From contig OZ020267.1 of assembly GCA_963971225.1 (NCBI GenBank), positions 47,935,993 to 47,999,992 on the forward strand: a stretch of DNA of 64,000 bases, written 5' to 3'. The position numbers were made by a program, and so were the translations under genes. The notes beneath the pieces are model-generated. The model was not told the origin of the DNA. It was given only the letters and a program-made list of their open reading frames with translations, and searched no databases. Positions within the stretch are counted from its first letter, which is position 1; every line of letters starts with the position of its first letter. Positions 63,751 through 64,000 of this stretch are shown in pieces. Origin of the DNA: Melieria omissa. Taxonomy: Eukaryota > Arthropoda > Insecta > Diptera > Ulidiidae.

Positions 63751-64000
63751 ACTACTAATTGGTCAATCGCATGCACCTAAAAATAAAAGTGTTTTCTAGA
63801 CTAACTTTGGCCGCTGAATTTCGTATTCATATACTGAAAATCAAAAAATTTTTTTAAGAAGCGTTTTCGAAAAATTTTCGAAAAACGAGTTTTTTTTCCT
63901 GTTGTTTCAGTTATGATCACATATCATCTAAAAGAATTATCCGATTAACACGAGCTACCCGTCGTTCAGAAGATAATACCTTAGCCTTTTTAGTGATGTA
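63751..64000. other. Window end, no feature seen
   Basis: AT-rich sequence with no recognised element or exon. Confidence 0.4.

Overview
The window reads as AT-rich, transposon-dense DNA from a higher fly (Diptera, Schizophora). The basis is a SNAP-25 gene whose peptides look essentially fly-like, plus typical fly mobile elements: irritans- and mellifera-type mariners, Tc1-like, errantivirus/Ty3, BEL, Helitron, a LINE with a TAAG tail, a tRNA-derived SINE and many TTAA-flanked MITEs. A tephritid-like genome is my guess, not proven. There are no bacterial signals, tRNA or rRNA genes, or CRISPR arrays.

Only two host genes are visible, both incomplete. (1) Plus strand, left end: two exons (2007-2104 and 3586-4071) of an RNF19/dorfin-type RBR E3 ubiquitin ligase, covering the transmembrane region and part of the Ser-rich tail. 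The catalytic RBR exons and the C-terminus are not seen. (2) Minus strand, 52852 down to 29867: the 3' part of Snap25. It has constitutive exons at 35711-35594, 33565-33437, 31755-31611 and 29929-29867 (stop codon), all with matching phases. Ahead of them lie two alternative versions of one 49-base exon (52852-52804 and 45939-45891). Exons for roughly the first 45 residues lie beyond 64000. The two genes are tail to tail.

Layout. 1-5700: repeats, a LINE ORF1-like GC-rich remnant, a hAT MITE, the RNF19 exons, a Tc1 relic and two LTRs. 6300-7800: decayed errantivirus RNase H and env relics. 9000-15200: TTAA MITEs, a Harbinger transposase scrap, a Ty3/gypsy pol (minus), a BEL gag (plus) and other MITEs. 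15390-20730: a nest of LINE, SINE, solo LTR and mariner. 20700-29200: mostly non-coding, with MITEs and a gypsy RT relic. 29867-52852: Snap25 with introns full of MITEs, a Helitron, a second mariner, an LTR and an unusual terminal-inverted-repeat (TIR) element at 48868-51462 holding a decayed CxxC protein gene. 53600-64000: Tc1-like and mellifera-type mariner relics, two more LINE copies and intact SINEs with perfect target duplications.

The most notable points are the duplicated, phase-compatible Snap25 exon, the TIR-bounded element carrying an unclassified protein family, and the density of TTAA-flanked MITE families without any piggyBac transposase in the window. All calls are from reading the sequence; no search was run.
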